A stretch of DNA of 64,000 nucleotides from Planctomycetota bacterium (lineage in GTDB: Bacteria > Planctomycetota > Phycisphaerae > Phycisphaerales > Phycisphaeraceae). The stretch lies in assembly GCA_021413865.1 (NCBI GenBank), contig JAIOPN010000016.1:62001-126000 (forward strand), read 5' to 3'. The notes under the pieces are model-generated. The model worked only from the letters and a program-made list of their open reading frames with translations. It did no database searches and was not told the origin of the DNA. Made by a program: the position numbers and the translations under genes. Positions 61,748-64,000 of this stretch are shown here, piece by piece (positions within the stretch are counted from its first letter, which is position 1; the number at the start of each line of letters is the position of its first letter).

Positions 61748-61970
61748 CCCATAGCCCCCGGCTCGGCCGGGGGGTTCTTGGGCGATCTACGAACTCCGCA
61801 CATGCGCCGCGAGACGGTGATCCAACGCGGAACCCCCCGGCGGACAGCATTATTCATCGAGCAACCGATTGCGTGGCGCAAGTACTTACGTCTGCAGAAT
61901 TCACGGCTGCACTGCTAATCCTCTCCCCATTTGGCGCAATCAACGATAAAACACGAGTAGTTCCTAAGGA
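61748..61970. repeat. R3 composite repeat, copy C (C-terminus of ilvN/H)
   Basis: CCCATAGCCCCCGGC (61748-61762), a variable 50-bp section, ACAGCATTATTCAT, then the 117-bp core 61854-61970. Left 30 bp before the core match copy A almost exactly. The ilvN reading frame enters the core and ends on its last codon, TGA at 61854-61856. Confidence 0.92.
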
Positions 61971-62504
61971 CACGGCCTTGGCGGGCCCGCCGCTGCCGCG
62001 CGGCATGGCGATCACGCCCGTGCGCGCCAGCTCCACGATCCCGTAGGGCTGGATCAGCTCCATGAACGCCTCGAGCTTTTCCTCGCTGCCCGAGAGCTCG
62101 ATCATCAGTTTGTCGGGGCTGACGTCCACGACCTTGGCGCGGAACAGGTTGGCCAGGGTGATGATCTCCTCGCGCTTGTCCGACGCGCCGGCGGCGGTGG
62201 CGGTGGAGACGGCCACGAGCATCAGGTCGCGCTCCACGAACGCCACGTCGGTGTAGTCCACGACCTTGACGACCGGGACGAGCTTCTGGAGCTGCTTGCG
62301 GACCTGCTCGAGGACGGCGTTGTCGCCGTACACGGTGATGGTCATGCGGGAGAACTCGGGGTTCTCGGTCCGGCCGACCACGAGGGAGTCGATGTTGAAG
62401 CCGCGGGCCGCGAACATGCCGGCGACCTGGGCGAGCACGCCCGGTTCGTTCGTGACCAGCGCGGCGATCACGTGCCGCATCAGTGGGGTTTGGGTGTCGG
62501 TCAT
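61854..62504 (-). CDS. ilvN: Acetolactate synthase small (regulatory) subunit with a repeat-encoded tail
   Basis: 216 residues. ACT domain HVIAALVTNEPGVLAQVAGMFAARGFNIDSLVVG at 11-45, central RKQLQKLVPVVKVVDYT, and the C-terminal small-subunit domain ending IQPYGIVELARTGVIAMPRG near 165. It confers valine feedback control on the large subunit (not in the window). The family normally ends soon after this point; here 38 more residues (SLGTTRVLSLIAPNGERISS and on) are encoded wholly by the R3 core, with the core supplying the stop. ATG 62504. Confidence 0.9.
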   Translation of the reverse strand: MTDTQTPLMRHVIAALVTNEPGVLAQVAGMFAARGFNIDSLVVGRTENPEFSRMTITVYGDNAVLEQVRKQLQKLVPVVKVVDYTDVAFVERDLMLVAVSTATAAGASDKREEIITLANLFRAKVVDVSPDKLMIELSGSEEKLEAFMELIQPYGIVELARTGVIAMPRGSGGPAKAVSLGTTRVLSLIAPNGERISSAAVNSADVSTCATQSVAR

Positions 62505-62531
62505 AAGGGCAACATCATAGCGGGCATTTTT

Positions 62532-62623
62532 GTTAGCCGTCGGGCTCGCCCGACGTTTTGTACGAACGGTAAGGGGGTACGCCCGTTGACCGAAAGAATC
62601 GCCGGGTGAACCCGGCGGCTAAC
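62532..62623. repeat. Paired inverted-repeat element GTTAGCCG...CGGCTAAC
   Basis: Ends GTTAGCCG and CGGCTAAC are inverted; inside are hairpins GTCGGGC-TC-GCCCGAC and CGCCGGGT-GAA-CCCGGCG. The GH116 stop (62619-62621) lies within it. Confidence 0.75.
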
Positions 62624-64000
62624 GCGCCACCGTGAATTTCGCCGATTTCCCCGCCGCGATCGTCCGCGGCTTGGCGAGCATCAACTCGCCCACGCCGGCG
62701 ATCTCGACGCGGCGGAGCGTGACCGTGCCGTGCTGCACGTTCAGTTCGACGGCGATGCCCGTGCGTGAGGGAACCAGTTTCACTATTCCCCACGCCGAGC
62801 CGTTGGACCAGAACCAGCGCGTCGCCTTTTTCACCGAGCGGAAGCGGATCGACTGCTCGACGCCGGAGAAGGCGAAGCCGGTGAGGGCGAGCAGGGCGGT
62901 CCAGCTCGCCATGGCGCGGGCGTAGTGGTGGCCGCACTCGGCCTCGTTGAAGGGGCTGCGCTTCAGGCCGTCGTAGCGAGCGCGGATGGCGTTGATGCAG
63001 GTCAGGCCCTCGCGTTCGAGGCCCTCGTAGATCATGCCGGCGGCGGCGGTGTACTCGAAGCCGGTCATCACCTCGTTGTAGTAGGGGAACGGCTGTTTGG
63101 GGCGGCGGCCCAGCGGGTAGGTCGCCATGAGCAGGGCGGATTCGTCGCCGAGGACGAAGGAGCGCAGGTGGTTGAAGTGGTCGGTGAAGTCGCGTTTGAA
63201 GTTGAAGCGCATGATGCTGGCGTGGGTCTTGCGGGAGTGCTCGGGGTCGATGACGTACCCCAGGCCGACCGCGTGGGCCATGTACTGGCCGACGAGCTGA
63301 TCGACGAGGCAGCCCGCGCCGAGCTGGAAGAGCGGGTCGCTCATGTCGGGGGAGCCCATGCCGATGCGGAGGCCCTTGGCGATCTTCGTTTCGTCGGTGA
63401 TGGGGCGGACGTGGTGCTCGTAGTAGTCGCCGTTGAAGAGGTTGGCGTCGGTCCACGCCCGGCCTGTCTCGAAGAGGGCGCGGCAGCGGTCGGCGAAGGC
63501 GTCGTCATCGGCGTGGCGGGCCATCTCCTCGCAGGCGCGGAGGGCGGCGAGGTACCAGACCTGCATCTGCGGGTTGGGGCCGAAGTACTCGACGTCCATG
63601 GTGTTGTGCTGGCAGCCCTCCATGACGCCGTCGCGGTCGCCGTCCCAGCCGCCGTCGGCCCAGCAGAACTCGATCGCCCGCCGCGCCGCGGGCCAGATCG
63701 CGCGCAGCCATTTGTCGTCGCCGCACAGACGCCAGTCGCGGTAGAGCCGCACCAGCGTGCCCATCTGCCCGTCGGCGGCGGCGTGCTTCCACTCCTGCGC
63801 CCGGGCGATGGGCAGGTTCACGCGGAAGCACATCAGCCCCTCCGGGGTGGTGGCGTGGAGGAACTCGACCCCGCGCTGGCTCCGCGCCACCTCGCCGAAG
63901 AGGAAGCCTACTGCGTTCTCGTAGTTCCAGACGTGCGTGCAGGAGCCGTGGCAGCAGCCGGCGTAGTCGAAGCAGCCCTCCCAGCCGAAGACGTGGCCGT
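62619..64000 (-). CDS. GH116-type beta-glycosidase (GBA2-like), N-terminus beyond window
   Basis: About 460 C-terminal residues, open at the window edge. It begins with GWEGCFDYAGCCHGSCTHVWNYENAVGFLFG, and contains ADGQMGTLVRLYRDWRLCG, GVMEGCQHNTMDVEYFGPNP (nucleophile region E-x-x-Q-H-N-T-x-D of GH116) and YYNEVMTGFEYTAAAGMIYEG (acid/base region). These are the marks of non-lysosomal glucosylceramidase-type enzymes; bacterial members act on glucosides or xylosides. Export cannot be judged without the N-terminus. Located upstream of ilvN on the same strand. Confidence 0.85.
   Translation of the reverse strand, partial: GHVFGWEGCFDYAGCCHGSCTHVWNYENAVGFLFGEVARSQRGVEFLHATTPEGLMCFRVNLPIARAQEWKHAAADGQMGTLVRLYRDWRLCGDDKWLRAIWPAARRAIEFCWADGGWDGDRDGVMEGCQHNTMDVEYFGPNPQMQVWYLAALRACEEMARHADDDAFADRCRALFETGRAWTDANLFNGDYYEHHVRPITDETKIAKGLRIGMGSPDMSDPLFQLGAGCLVDQLVGQYMAHAVGLGYVIDPEHSRKTHASIMRFNFKRDFTDHFNHLRSFVLGDESALLMATYPLGRRPKQPFPYYNEVMTGFEYTAAAGMIYEGLEREGLTCINAIRARYDGLKRSPFNEAECGHHYARAMASWTALLALTGFAFSGVEQSIRFRSVKKATRWFWSNGSAWGIVKLVPSRTGIAVELNVQHGTVTLRRVEIAGVGELMLAKPRTIAAGKSAKFTVAR

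Noticed and set aside
57156-61754. A 1532-codon open frame on the plus strand opposite leuS and the glycogen synthase-like gene.
   Set aside because: It is an antisense shadow in GC-rich DNA: composition is dominated by Val/Ala/Gly/Arg/His/Asp without domain motifs, and both minus-strand genes have full family signatures.

Overview
The window is GC-rich (roughly 65%) bacterial chromosome, most likely from a Phycisphaerae-type planctomycete or close relative. Reasons: a surface protein with an N-terminal LEPR-xLL-like motif, a TIGR03790-type protein, futalosine-route MqnD, GH116 and GH133-type glycosidases, many short lipoproteins, and an unusual density of short palindromic repeats. MurE carries the DNPR motif of meso-diaminopimelate ligases and MraY is intact, so the cell should make peptidoglycan. 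The taxon is inference; there is no rRNA gene in the window.

Layout. 1-5.2 kb: MoeA (partial), a HAD phosphatase, a degenerate HD-GYP protein, a phosphoglucosamine mutase-like enzyme and a lipoprotein. 5.3-17.5 kb: a leftward phage-like particle module (portal, scaffold-like, SU10-type capsid, connector-like proteins, tail/fibre-like proteins, a LamG+TIGR03790 protein, holin-like and spanin-like genes). 17.7-39 kb: host genes: sigma-54 activator, TrmL, leucyl aminopeptidase, two membrane glycosyltransferase-like proteins, YlbF, RNase R, Lgt, oligopeptide ABC components, a C45-type Ntn hydrolase and the large surface protein. 39.2-45.9 kb: murE-murF-mraY, then a glycogen-debranching enzyme. 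46-53.2 kb: a second phage-like module, rightward: CI/LexA-like cleavable repressor with a two-operator divergent promoter, an HTH protein, a dioxygenase, an ABC ATPase and a GNAT (COG2401-like halves, separated by a low-GC DUF3592 gene), ParB-like protein, small and large terminase. 53.5-64 kb: host genes all leftward: mqnD, lipoproteins, trpG/pabA, leuS, a glycogen synthase-like protein, ilvN/H and a partial GH116 glycosidase.

The two phage modules are complementary: the right one stops exactly after the large terminase and the left one starts at the portal, in opposite orientation, with about 35 kb of host genes between. One inversion between about 17.5 and 53.2 kb would restore repressor-packaging-portal-capsid-tail order. 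No integrase, endolysin or tape measure was recognised, so a split prophage or a domesticated particle (gene-transfer-agent-like) both fit.

The most unusual signal is repeat invasion of coding sequence. A 20-bp hairpin repeat occurs seven times, four of them inside phage-module genes, including twice in the large terminase in inter-domain linkers. Another palindromic repeat lies in frame in the ParB-like gene. A 117-bp sequence (exactly 39 codons including stop on one strand) is identical at three sites and forms the C-terminal ends of both LeuS and IlvN, read on opposite strands; LeuS appears to have lost its normal C-terminal tail in the process.
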